In this document: piece after piece, positions 36,860 through 45,266 of the stretch
Layout: every line of letters begins with the position of its first letter
How positions within the stretch are numbered: position 1 is the first letter of the stretch
Source: an uncultured Prevotellaceae bacterium
Lineage (GTDB): Bacteria; Bacteroidota; Bacteroidia; Bacteroidales; Bacteroidaceae
Reading direction: 5' to 3'
NCBI GenBank assembly: GCA_946184125.1
Contig: CAMHEL010000006.1
Span: 1-61,412, forward strand
DNA: 61,412 bases
Position numbers and translations under genes: made by a program
The notes under the pieces: model-generated
What the model saw: only the letters and a program-made list of their open reading frames with translations
Told to the model about the DNA's origin: nothing
Database searches by the model: none

Positions 36860-37166
36860 GTTGATAGATGGTTCGCGTCTATGATTTAGGGACCGTTTTT
36901 TATAGGTGCAAAAGTACATAAAAATTTATGGATTTTTACGTCTGGTGAATAAAAAAGTCAAGACCATGCTTATCTTTACGGGCAGAAACGAGGTTTGTGC
37001 AATTATGCACCCTCAAGTTACTTTATGTTTAACGGGCCATCACTGTTGCAGTAGCAAAGAGAGCAAGCTTGTTAACTACACATGATTTTTCATGAGCCAT
37101 TTTATGGAGTTTATTTTGTGCTTTCACAAATAACTATCTTTGCACTGCATGCGAAAACATAAAATC
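36860..37166. other. Intergenic region between the LRR gene and the shortened AAA/nuclease paralogue
   Basis: About 300 bp containing a minus-strand TACTTTTG box (36909-36916) for the leucine-rich repeat gene and a plus-strand TATCTTTG box (37135-37142) for the next gene. I see no small ORF, strong hairpin or repeat in the middle. Confidence 0.5.
37135..37142 (+). promoter_or_regulatory. -7 box for the shortened AAA/nuclease paralogue
   Basis: TATCTTTG lies 24 bp before the ATG at 37167. The nearest TTG is 16 bp upstream, somewhat close. An intact -7 box suggests that the shortened gene may still be transcribed. Confidence 0.5.
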
Positions 37167-37955
37167 ATGGGAACGTACATCAACATCGGTAATGAAGGAT
37201 TTCAGTCCGCACGCAACAGCGATATGTGCAAGAGTTACTGGGCTTCCACGGGAGCCTTCGACGCCGTGAAGGATTACATTCAAATGAACTTCGAGGGATT
37301 GAAGGATGACATCATCCGCATGCTGAGTGGAGAAAGGTGTTCTGTTGACCCTACAGGATTCCAGAACGACATGTCGGTCATTCGGAGCCGTGATGATGTG
37401 CTCACGGTGCTTATCCATTTGGGCTATCTTGCCTACGACTGGAATGAGGAGGAGTGTTACATCCCCAATCGCGAAGTGGCGGGTGAGATGGTCAATGCCG
37501 TGAAGGCCACCAACTGGCGGCACGTCATCGATGCCATAGAAAAGTCGAAACAATTACTCCAATCCACCCTCGACGGTGACTGCGAGGCGGTGGCGCGTGG
37601 CGTGGATGCCGCCCACGACGAACATACAAGCATCCTTTCTTACGACAACGAAAACTCATTGGCTTGTGTGCTCTCCATTGTCTATTACTATGCCCGCAAC
37701 AACTATGTCATACATCGTGAGTTGGCATCAGGCAAAGGTTTTGCCGATTTGGTGCTCATACCCCGCAAGAATGTTGTTTCCCCCGCCATCGTCTTGGAAT
37801 TGAAATACGACAAGGATGCCGACTCCGCCATTAACCAAATTCTTCGCAAGCATTATCCAGCAAAAGTGGCGCAACATGTCGATGACCTCCTCCTCGTGGG
37901 TGTCAACTACGACAAGGACACCAAGACACACACTTGCAAGATTCTTCACGGATAG
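37167..37955 (+). CDS. Internally deleted AAA/PD-(D/E)XK paralogue (nuclease half only)
   Basis: The first 18 residues (MGTYINIGNEGFQSARNS) match the N-terminus of the full-length protein at 27007-28581. The next residues (DMCKSYWASTGAFDAVKD) match its residues from about 275 on. The intervening AAA-ATPase domain with both Walker motifs is missing, yet the frame is kept. The rest is strongly similar to the full-length copy through to DLVLIPRKN and IVLELKYDKDAD, so the nuclease motif is intact. The 262-residue product is therefore a potential stand-alone PD-(D/E)XK protein, or simply a decaying gene that happens to be in frame. It has its own -7 box. The start at 37167 is set by homology. Confidence 0.75.
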   Translation: MGTYINIGNEGFQSARNSDMCKSYWASTGAFDAVKDYIQMNFEGLKDDIIRMLSGERCSVDPTGFQNDMSVIRSRDDVLTVLIHLGYLAYDWNEEECYIPNREVAGEMVNAVKATNWRHVIDAIEKSKQLLQSTLDGDCEAVARGVDAAHDEHTSILSYDNENSLACVLSIVYYYARNNYVIHRELASGKGFADLVLIPRKNVVSPAIVLELKYDKDADSAINQILRKHYPAKVAQHVDDLLLVGVNYDKDTKTHTCKILHG

Positions 37956-38554
37956 CATCTTAAGACCATGGCAGGAGAATGACACAAAAAAAGCTCTGTG
38001 TTACTCTGTGTCTCTGTGTTGAATCTTTATATCTCAACTTGAATCTTTATTTCTCAAGTAGGGTGTCCAATTTGTTTCTTGCAAATCAACTCTATATATG
38101 CAGTGGTAATTATTTCCCCATCTAAGGTAGAGAGGGTTAGGGGGCGTGTGTATGCTTTTATGGTATCATATACACCATAGGTGTGTTCTATTAATTCTGA
38201 TTTTTTTCTTCAAGTTTCTGAAGTCTTGAAAAGCCCGTCATCATTGACGTTGATTCACCGTAGGGACTTGCTTTATATGTAAACATTTACATAATGTTTT
38301 ATGCGTGTTCGAACCCTGATTCCTCAGCAAGTGGGCTTTTTCCCCCTTTTTGTGAGGCGGATACCGCCTTTTTCTACTTTTGGCTTTGAAGTAGGACATT
38401 TCCCTCCCTTCTGGGGAGGGTTAGGGTGAGGCTTTTTTCCTCCTTTTTCTTCTTTTTCTTAAGCGTCAGCGTTTTTTTATTTATTCTCTTCTTTAGCTAA
38501 CACATATGCAATCTGTGCTGTCGAGACCAGCGTAGAATAAGTTGGATTAAGGAA
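37956..38554. other. Gene-free stretch with decayed repeats
   Basis: About 600 bp. It includes a ctctgtgttactctgtgtctctgtg phrase (about 37993-38022) also found at 40590 and 60540, a small hairpin aggcgg-ata-ccgcct followed by five T (38355-38374) that could be a weak terminator, and a ccctccc/ggggaggg inverted pair (about 38404-38421). No convincing ORF or RNA gene was found; a gttcgaaccc string near 38307 is not part of a tRNA cloverleaf. Confidence 0.5.
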
Positions 38555-40282
38555 TCAATCCACAATGCCCAGCCGCTCAAGATTATAGCCGCGGATTTGC
38601 AGGATGAGCAGGTGGAGCTGTGTGTTGCCCATCAGCTGGCGCACACGCGGGGCCTCCGCATAGCGGAGTATCTGTTCTTCGGCCTCATTCCACTGCCGAT
38701 CTGCCTCCGCTTTCGTGGCATCCGCCTTAAGGTATTTCAGCTCCAGGATGTAGCTGTGCGCCACCATCGGGTAGTGGATGAAGTCGGGCATGAGGAAAAA
38801 GTCGCAGTAGCCGTGAGCCACCTCAACTTCCGGGGCCACGATATAATAGGGGTTGAGCGACAGGTAGGCGTTCATGAAACCCTGAAGGTTGCGCTCGCCC
38901 TCTATCAGCTGGCGCACGCTCGTGGTGTCGCGGTAGACCTCGGCTATCGTCTCAAGCATCGGACGCCAGTCGCCACGCAGGGCTGCATTCTTGTATGCCT
39001 CGTTCAGGCGTGAGATGTCTATCCTTGCTATGCTTTGGTATTCACTCAGCAGCCAGTCGTAGTACTGCAGGCGCACGTTGTTGTTGGGGATGACGAACCG
39101 CAGGTCGGCACCATCAATGTCGTCGATGGTGAGCATGCCGTAGTAAAAGAGCAGGCTGATGAAGTTCTCGCGGTCGGCCAGGCGGCTGGCGTCGAACGAC
39201 TCCTGGAGGCGCCCCACCACAAAGCCCTCCTCAGATATCTTGTGGATGATGCCGCGGCGGTAGTTGTCCAAGGTGTCGAGCTGGATGAGGCGGCGCATCT
39301 TGGCATAGTCGGTGCGCGTGTTGGGGTCTATCATCTGCCGGGGACTTTTCCCTGTCCTCATCACGCGGTTGAGGTAATAAAGCACCATGTCGCAATTGAA
39401 CATCTTAGGGTCGCTGTCCACCACTTCCTCGGAGAAGCAGTAGCCGTCATACCATGGCTTCATCTCTGCCAGGAGTGACTCCTCGTCGTGCCCGTCGAGC
39501 CTCCCCACGCTCTTGTAATAGCGTATCATGCCGCGAACGTCCTCCTCGGAGAAGCCCAGCATCATGTTGAACTCTGGGCTGGTGGATATGTTGCTGGCGA
39601 TGTTGAAGCCAGATGTCAGGTCGTCCATCGTCACCGGCGAAACACCCATCATCAGTATGCGCGCGAAAGTGGGCTTGTACTGCTTGAAAGTCTCGCGGTA
39701 GAAGCCGGAGGCATGTGTCAGGCCATGGTAGATGGCCTCGCCCTCCTCGTTGAGAACCGTGTTGGTGAAGTTGTCATACTCGTCGATGATGAGGTAGAGT
39801 GAGTGGCCGAGGGTCTTGGCCTTGGCGTTGATATAACTCAGCTTAGCGCGTGAGGAATGTAGGTTTGCCACACTTGCTTCAAAGTCGTCTTCATAAAAAG
39901 AGGCATATCTGTGGGCAAACTCATTTATCATAACTTGGCAATACTCCTCGAAATTCTGCTCCAGCACGTCGGATGTGCCTCCTATCATCGAGAAGTCGAA
40001 GTAGAGTATTTGGAATTTCCCCCGCTCCTTCGTGGGGTGGTTGGCAATCCACAGCCCCTCGAAGAGCGACTCGAAGTTGTCGCGCTCGTTGATGTCGTAG
40101 TAGGAGCGCAGCATGCTCAAAAAGATGCTCTTGCCGAAGCGGCGAGGGCGGATGAGGAACAGAAAATGGTCGGTTTCCTCCATCACAGGGAGATACATCG
40201 TCTTGTCCACGTAATAGAGTTGCTCTTGCCTGAGCTGCTTGAAGTCGGATATGCCGTAGGGAAGGAGTTTTATGGATGCCAT
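38555..40282 (-). CDS. AAA-ATPase-like / PD-(D/E)XK family protein
   Basis: The 575-residue member of the AAA-ATPase-like family begins LLPYGISDFKQLRQEQLYYVDKT, the typical lead. Walker A is RPRRFGKS (45-52) and Walker B is LYLIIDEYDNF (near 165-175). The C-terminus carries the nuclease region with YCDFFLMPDF and SYILELKYLKAD (E-x-K in LELKY). It is a distant relative of the protein at 27007-28581, not a recent duplicate, because the sequences diverge outside the motifs. It stands alone, flanked by gene-free repeat-bearing stretches, which fits a mobile or frequently shuffled gene class. Confidence 0.9.
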   Translation of the reverse strand: MASIKLLPYGISDFKQLRQEQLYYVDKTMYLPVMEETDHFLFLIRPRRFGKSIFLSMLRSYYDINERDNFESLFEGLWIANHPTKERGKFQILYFDFSMIGGTSDVLEQNFEEYCQVMINEFAHRYASFYEDDFEASVANLHSSRAKLSYINAKAKTLGHSLYLIIDEYDNFTNTVLNEEGEAIYHGLTHASGFYRETFKQYKPTFARILMMGVSPVTMDDLTSGFNIASNISTSPEFNMMLGFSEEDVRGMIRYYKSVGRLDGHDEESLLAEMKPWYDGYCFSEEVVDSDPKMFNCDMVLYYLNRVMRTGKSPRQMIDPNTRTDYAKMRRLIQLDTLDNYRRGIIHKISEEGFVVGRLQESFDASRLADRENFISLLFYYGMLTIDDIDGADLRFVIPNNNVRLQYYDWLLSEYQSIARIDISRLNEAYKNAALRGDWRPMLETIAEVYRDTTSVRQLIEGERNLQGFMNAYLSLNPYYIVAPEVEVAHGYCDFFLMPDFIHYPMVAHSYILELKYLKADATKAEADRQWNEAEEQILRYAEAPRVRQLMGNTQLHLLILQIRGYNLERLGIVD

Positions 40283-40784
40283 GATGACGAGCTTTTGGGT
40301 TTATGCTGCGAAGATATACATTTTTTGTCAAACGGCAAAATTATGGCGATATTATCTTGGAAGACTACAACTTCTATCACCTGCAATGGTTGCCATATTG
40401 AAGAAGAGAAAATAAAAAAACAACTTAAGTAAGATTCGACAGTACCGATTGCATGTGTGATCTCAATTTAAGAGAGAGAAAATAAAAAACACTTCGCTAA
40501 GAAAAAATAGAAAAAGTTCAAAAAACAACAATTACCGATGGCTTGCAGTAGAGACGTCGCAATGCGGCGTCTATTTACCTCCCAAGTATAAAAACTCTGT
40601 GTTACTCTGTGTCTCTGTGCCTCTGTGTTGAATTTTTAAAACTTCAAATGCAAAAGAAACTCTCCTCTGTTTCTTCTGTCCCCTCTGTCGTTCTCCCAAA
40701 ACGACTTGGCAAAGGAAGCCAATTCTCAGTTTTCGTGTTAAAAATTTGCTCTTCTCATAAAAATTTAGCAATTTTGCAAACGTT
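40283..40784. other. Intergenic region upstream of lysE
   Basis: About 500 bp, AT-rich, with homopolymer A runs at 40410-40520. The ctctgtgttactctgtgtctctgtgcctctgtg phrase lies at about 40593-40628, and a tctcctctgtttcttctgtcccctctgtc stretch follows; both phrases recur near 60540-60660. No ORF was trusted. An AT-rich region just before lysE may hold its promoter, but no clean consensus is visible. Confidence 0.5.
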
Positions 40785-41453
40785 ATGCCCATCCAGTTCC
40801 ACATCGACATTGTCGACACCATCCTCAAGGGCCTCATTATCGGCATCTTGGCATCAGCCCCCATGGGGCCGGTGGGCATTCTTTGTGTGCAGCGGACACT
40901 GAACAAAGGACGGTGGTACGGCTTCGTTACAGGACTGGGCGCCACGGCGAGCGACCTGATTTATGCAATGATCACCGGCTTGGGAATGAGCTATGTGATG
41001 GACTTAATCAACAATGCTCAAAACCGCTTTTTCCTGCAAGTGATGGGCTGTCTCGTACTGCTCGCTTTCGGCATTTTCTGCTACCGCTCCAACCCCACTC
41101 GCAACATGCACCACAGCGGACTGGCCAAGGGCACCTATATTCACAACGGCATCACGGCCTTTCTCGTCACGTTGTCCAACCCACTGATTATCTTCCTCTT
41201 CATGGCCAGTTTCGCACAGTTCGCTTTCATCATACCGGGAAGGCCACTGGTGATGTTCATAGGCTATGCCAGCATCGTCGGAGGAGCCATACTGTGGTGG
41301 TTCGGACTCACATGGCTCATCGACAAAATCAGGGCCATCTTCGACGAGAGCGGCATCATCGTCATCAACAGGGTCATCGGCATCGTCGTGATTTTCGTCT
41401 CTGTCATGGTGCTGCTGGGAACCGTGTTCAACATCTTCTCCATCCATTACTGA
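40785..41453 (+). CDS. LysE/RhtB-family membrane transporter
   Basis: The 222-residue membrane protein has six predicted helices and the LysE-superfamily motif GILASAPMGPVGILCVQRTLNKG (positions about 19-41) with the conserved Pro-x-Gly-Pro. It also has SNPLIIFLFMASF in the fourth-fifth helix region. Family members export amino acids or related small metabolites. It is the first gene of the tight lysE-DUF4924-rfbD-prfC group, with 1 bp between its stop and the next start. The substrate cannot be told from sequence. Confidence 0.88.
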   Translation: MPIQFHIDIVDTILKGLIIGILASAPMGPVGILCVQRTLNKGRWYGFVTGLGATASDLIYAMITGLGMSYVMDLINNAQNRFFLQVMGCLVLLAFGIFCYRSNPTRNMHHSGLAKGTYIHNGITAFLVTLSNPLIIFLFMASFAQFAFIIPGRPLVMFIGYASIVGGAILWWFGLTWLIDKIRAIFDESGIIVINRVIGIVVIFVSVMVLLGTVFNIFSIHY

Positions 41454-41454
41454 C

Positions 41455-41997
41455 ATGTACGTATCCCAACGACTAAAGAAACAAAACATCGCAGAGTATG
41501 TGCTTTACATGTGGCAAGTCGAGGATATCATCCGGGCATACGGATGCAGCCTCACACGCCTGAAAAAAGAATACCTCTCGCAGTTTGAATATCCACCGGA
41601 GGTTTCCGAGGAACTCACCGACTGGTATGGCAACCTCATACGAATGATGAACCAGGAGGGATGCCGCGAAAAAGGGCACCTGCCCATCAACAAAGTCGTC
41701 GTACAAGACCTCAACGACTTCCACCTCAGACTCCTCGACAGTCCAAAATTCCCCTTCTACCGAGCTGAATACTACAAGGTGCTGCCTTTCATCGTGGAAC
41801 TGCGCAACCGGGGCGACAAGGAGGCCAGCGAGGTGGAGACATGCCTCAACGCACTCTACGGTGTGCTCTTGCTAAGACTGCAAAAAAAAGACATCACACC
41901 CGACACACGACATGCCATAGAAGAAATCAGCACGCTCATGGGCATGCTCTCCGACTATTACCTCAAAGACAAACAAGAAGGCATCGACTGGGACTGA
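41455..41997 (+). CDS. DUF4924 family protein
   Basis: The 180-residue, all-helical soluble protein contains EYVLYMWQVEDIIRA near the N-terminus and the family-typical KGHLPINKVVVQDLNDFHLRLL in the middle (split here as residues about 73-94). I recognise it as DUF4924, a Bacteroidetes-restricted family of unknown function that often lies beside rfbD and prfC, as here. It has no signal peptide and no catalytic motif. It starts 1 bp after lysE, so the two are probably translationally coupled. Confidence 0.82.
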   Translation: MYVSQRLKKQNIAEYVLYMWQVEDIIRAYGCSLTRLKKEYLSQFEYPPEVSEELTDWYGNLIRMMNQEGCREKGHLPINKVVVQDLNDFHLRLLDSPKFPFYRAEYYKVLPFIVELRNRGDKEASEVETCLNALYGVLLLRLQKKDITPDTRHAIEEISTLMGMLSDYYLKDKQEGIDWD

Positions 41998-42031
41998 ACA
42001 CACTGACATACATTCAGAAAACAAACCTGTT

Positions 42032-42883
42032 ATGAACATTCTCATCACCGGCTGCAAAGGCCAACTGGGCAGCGAGCTGCAACTCATCGAACAAGCCCAC
42101 AACCTCCACCAATTCTTTAACACCGACGTGGAGGAACTCGACATCTGCGACCAGAAGGCCGTGGAGAAATATGTGAACGAAAATGCCATCGACGGCATCA
42201 TCAACTGCGCTGCATACACTGCCGTGGACAAGGCAGAAAGCGACAAGGAACTCTGCACCACACTCAACACCATGGCTCCTGCCTATCTCGCCAATGCCAT
42301 CGAGCAACGAGGAGGATGGATGATACATATCTCCACCGACTATGTGTTCAACGGAAAAAACTGCAGGCCGTACACCGAGGATGACACACCATCGCCCGAC
42401 AGCGTCTACGGAAGCACCAAACTCGCCGCCGAACTGGGCGTGTCGAAGTTCTGCAAACGAACAATGATCATACGGACAGCATGGCTCTACAGCTCGTTCG
42501 GGAAAAACTTCGTCAAAACCATGATAAGACTGGGACGCGAGAAGAGCGAACTCGGAGTGGTGGCCGACCAAGTGGGCACGCCAACCTACGCACGCGACCT
42601 CGCCGCCGCCATCATGACTGCTGTGGAACAGGGCATCGTGCCTGGCGTTTACCACTTCTCCAACGAAGGTGTCATCTCATGGTACGACTTCGCAAAGGCC
42701 ATACACCGGCTGGCAGGCATCAACACCTGCAAGGTGCGCCCTCTGCACACCGAGGACTACCCCACCCCGGCAAAACGACCCGCTTACAGCGTGCTCGACA
42801 AGACAAAAATCAAGAAGACATACGGCATAGAGATACCCTACTGGGAAGAGTCGCTCGCCGACTGTATCGCCAAACTGCAATAA
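42032..42883 (+). CDS. rfbD: dTDP-4-dehydrorhamnose reductase
   Basis: RfbD (RmlD) makes the last step of dTDP-L-rhamnose synthesis by NADPH reduction of the 4-keto sugar. The 283-residue short-chain dehydrogenase has the nucleotide loop [12 protein letters not shown] (5-16), [12 protein letters not shown] (near 62-73), STDYVFNG (about 105-112) and the catalytic Tyr-x-x-x-Lys in [10 protein letters not shown] (near 130-139). rfbA, rfbB and rfbC are not in the window. It lies 34 bp after the DUF4924 gene and 19 bp before prfC. Confidence 0.95.
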   Translation: MNILITGCKGQLGSELQLIEQAHNLHQFFNTDVEELDICDQKAVEKYVNENAIDGIINCAAYTAVDKAESDKELCTTLNTMAPAYLANAIEQRGGWMIHISTDYVFNGKNCRPYTEDDTPSPDSVYGSTKLAAELGVSKFCKRTMIIRTAWLYSSFGKNFVKTMIRLGREKSELGVVADQVGTPTYARDLAAAIMTAVEQGIVPGVYHFSNEGVISWYDFAKAIHRLAGINTCKVRPLHTEDYPTPAKRPAYSVLDKTKIKKTYGIEIPYWEESLADCIAKLQ

Positions 42884-42902
42884 GCCATTTCAACAACGCA
42901 TC

Positions 42903-44471
42903 ATGAACAGCGAAATAGAAAGACGACGCACATTCGCCATCATCTCGCACCCCGACGCGGGAAAAACCACCCTCACCGAGAAATTCCTGCTCTTCGGCGG
43001 ACAGATACAGGTGGCTGGAGCGGTGAAGAGCAACAAAATACGCAAAACCGCCACATCCGACTGGATGGACATCGAGAAGCAGCGTGGCATCTCGGTTTCC
43101 ACATCTGTCATGGAGTTCGATTATGAAGGATACAAGGTGAACATCCTCGACACACCTGGACACCAGGACTTCGCCGAGGACACCTACCGCACACTCACCG
43201 CCGTCGACTCTGCCATCATCGTGGTCGACAGCGCAAAGGGTGTGGAAACACAGACGAGAAAACTGATGAACGTCTGCCGGATGCGCAACACACCCGTCAT
43301 CATCTTCATCAACAAGATGGACCGCGAGGGGCGCGACCCCTTCGACTTGCTCGACGAACTGGAGCAGGAACTGCAGATACAGGTGCGGCCCCTCTCATGG
43401 CCTATCAACCAAGGCGCGAAGTTCAAAGGGGTGTACAATATCTTCGAACAGAAACTCGACCTCTTCACTCCCGATAAGCAACGCGTCACCGAAAAGGTGG
43501 AAATCGACGTCAACAGCGACGCACTCGACAAACAAGTGGGTGAGAGCGATGCCGCACAACTCAGAGAGGACCTGGAACTCATCGAGGGGGTCTATGCCGA
43601 CTTCGACGTGGAGGATTACCGGGCAGCCACCATCGCACCGGTGTTCTTCGGCAGTGCACTCAACAATTTCGGCGTGCAGGAACTGCTCAACTGCTTCGTG
43701 AAAATTGCTCCCTGCCCACGACCCACACCCGCCGAGGAACGCGAGGTGCAGCCCGAAGAAGAGAAATTCACCGGCTTCATCTTCAAAATCACTGCCAACA
43801 TCGACCCCAACCACCGCTCGTGCATCGCTTTCTGCAAGGTGTGCAGCGGACGGTTCATGCGCAATCAGCCCTACTACCACGTGCGACTGGGAAAGACGCT
43901 GCGCTTCACATCTCCCACACAGTTCATGGCCCAGCGGAAATCGACAGTCGACGAGGCTTTCCCCGGCGACATCATCGGACTGCCCGACAACGGCATATTC
44001 AAAATCGGCGACACCATGACCGAGGGTGAGCAACTGCACTTCCGGGGACTACCCTCGTTCTCGCCCGAGATGTTCAAATACATCGAGAACGATGACCCGA
44101 TGAAGGCAAAGCAACTGGCCAAGGGCATCGAGCAACTCATGGACGAAGGCGTGGCACAGTTGTTCATCAACCAGTTCAACGGAAGGAAAATCATAGGCAC
44201 CGTCGGACAACTGCAGTTCGAAGTCATCCAATACCGGCTCGAAAACGAGTACAACGCGAAATGCCGATGGGAACCCGTCCACCTGCACAAAGCATGCTGG
44301 ATAGAGTCTGACGATGAAGAGGAACTGGAGAATTTCAAACGCCGGAAATACCAATACATGGCCAAGGACCGCGAGGGAAGGGATGTGTTCCTTGCCGACA
44401 GCGGCTATGTGCTCACCATGGCCCAGGAAGACTTCAAGCACATACGCTTCCACTTCACATCGGAGTTCTGA
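42903..44471 (+). CDS. prfC: Peptide chain release factor 3
   Basis: RF3 is a GTPase that removes class I release factors from the ribosome after termination. The 522-residue protein has G1 [13 protein letters not shown] (about 16-28), G3 DTPGHQDF (about 84-91), G4 NKMD near 139-142, and domain II/III sequence typical of the family ([14 protein letters not shown]). It is the last gene of the lysE operon and is convergent with the UpxY-like gene across a shared hairpin. Confidence 0.97.
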   Translation: MNSEIERRRTFAIISHPDAGKTTLTEKFLLFGGQIQVAGAVKSNKIRKTATSDWMDIEKQRGISVSTSVMEFDYEGYKVNILDTPGHQDFAEDTYRTLTAVDSAIIVVDSAKGVETQTRKLMNVCRMRNTPVIIFINKMDREGRDPFDLLDELEQELQIQVRPLSWPINQGAKFKGVYNIFEQKLDLFTPDKQRVTEKVEIDVNSDALDKQVGESDAAQLREDLELIEGVYADFDVEDYRAATIAPVFFGSALNNFGVQELLNCFVKIAPCPRPTPAEEREVQPEEEKFTGFIFKITANIDPNHRSCIAFCKVCSGRFMRNQPYYHVRLGKTLRFTSPTQFMAQRKSTVDEAFPGDIIGLPDNGIFKIGDTMTEGEQLHFRGLPSFSPEMFKYIENDDPMKAKQLAKGIEQLMDEGVAQLFINQFNGRKIIGTVGQLQFEVIQYRLENEYNAKCRWEPVHLHKACWIESDDEEELENFKRRKYQYMAKDREGRDVFLADSGYVLTMAQEDFKHIRFHFTSEF

Positions 44472-44475
44472 ACTT

Positions 44476-44502
44476 GCAAAGTGCTTCAAGCAAGCACTTT
44501 GC
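44476..44502. terminator. Hairpin between convergent prfC and upxY-like genes
   Basis: The perfect 11-bp inverted repeat gcaaagtgctt/aagcactttgc surrounds a five-base loop and overlaps the last codons of the minus-strand gene. It has no long T run, so termination may be partial or rely on Rho. Confidence 0.65.
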
Positions 44503-45070
44503 AGCACCAGCGCGTCACCTTGAGCATCACACCCATCCCCGGCACCTCCTTCAGGAGGAAATACTTGTGATTCTCCCTCACCAGCCGGCCCGTAAGCCCC
44601 TTGAGCGGCCCATGGCACACTTCCACCATGGAACCAGCCTTGTGACGGGCCTCGTCGGCACTGAGAAAACGGCGCATCTGGATATCGGGGTTGCACATCG
44701 CACGAAACTCAAACATCTGCTTGCCGGGAATCTCGTAATAATCCCGGGTGCTGCGGTCGCGTGTGATGACCGACATCTTGAACTGACACTGCGACACCAT
44801 CTCCTGCATCTGCTGCTCGCTCATGGTCTTGCGGACGAAGATGAGGTTGCTCACCACAGGGCGCAACTTCCGGCGCGGATGACCCTGCTCATCCTCATAA
44901 ACACGATACTGCATGGGGATGAAATACTCTATCCCCTTTTCCTTGAAATACTCACCCACTTTCATCTGGCTGTTGGAGAACAGCCTGATGGCATACCATG
45001 GCGTGGGGTCATCGGCAACAAGTATCGGCTGGGAAGCGGAATGGGGAGACTGCTGGTCTTCTTTCTGCAT
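44486..45070 (-). CDS. UpxY-family NusG-like transcription antiterminator
   Basis: The 194-residue protein has an N-terminal NGN domain starting TPWYAIRLFSNSQMKVGEYF (near 24-43) and continuing FIPMQYRVYED, then KLRPVVSNLIFVRK. A C-terminal KOW segment reads GSMVEVCHGPLKGLTGRLVR. This is the pattern of Bacteroides UpxY proteins, which bind RNA polymerase and let it read through capsule operons. Those genes usually head the operon they control. This one has its own promoter and is followed only by a convergent gene, so it must act in trans or have another role. The start at 45070 was chosen because the longer frame crosses the promoter. Confidence 0.85.
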   Translation of the reverse strand: MQKEDQQSPHSASQPILVADDPTPWYAIRLFSNSQMKVGEYFKEKGIEYFIPMQYRVYEDEQGHPRRKLRPVVSNLIFVRKTMSEQQMQEMVSQCQFKMSVITRDRSTRDYYEIPGKQMFEFRAMCNPDIQMRRFLSADEARHKAGSMVEVCHGPLKGLTGRLVRENHKYFLLKEVPGMGVMLKVTRWCCKVLA

Positions 45071-45102
45071 GGCAACGTATGGTGTTTCTTTTTTTGAGGA
45101 GC

Positions 45103-45133
45103 CAAAGTTACGATGAAGCAAGAGAAAAACCAA
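45103..45133 (-). promoter_or_regulatory. Promoter of the UpxY-like gene
   Basis: On the minus strand TTG (45131-45133), a 20-bp spacer and TAACTTTG (45103-45110) match the consensus exactly, 32 bp before the start at 45070. Confidence 0.8.
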
Positions 45134-45207
45134 ATGTTTTGTGGATTTTCCGAAGATGCTTAACATTTTTTCAGTTGACAACCCTTCCGCTTTTGTCGCG
45201 TTTGCAT

Positions 45208-45215
45208 TAACTTTG
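45208..45215 (+). promoter_or_regulatory. -7 box of the PIF1-like helicase gene
   Basis: TAACTTTG lies 51 bp before the ATG at 45267. Nearby TTG triplets are at non-standard distances. Confidence 0.5.
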
Positions 45216-45266
45216 CATTCCACCAGGACCATCAACCTGGCCATACACATCGCAACCACCTGACAG

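Noticed and set aside
38300..38325. gttcgaaccc string resembling a tRNA T-arm
   Set aside because: No acceptor stem, D-arm or anticodon arm can be formed around it.
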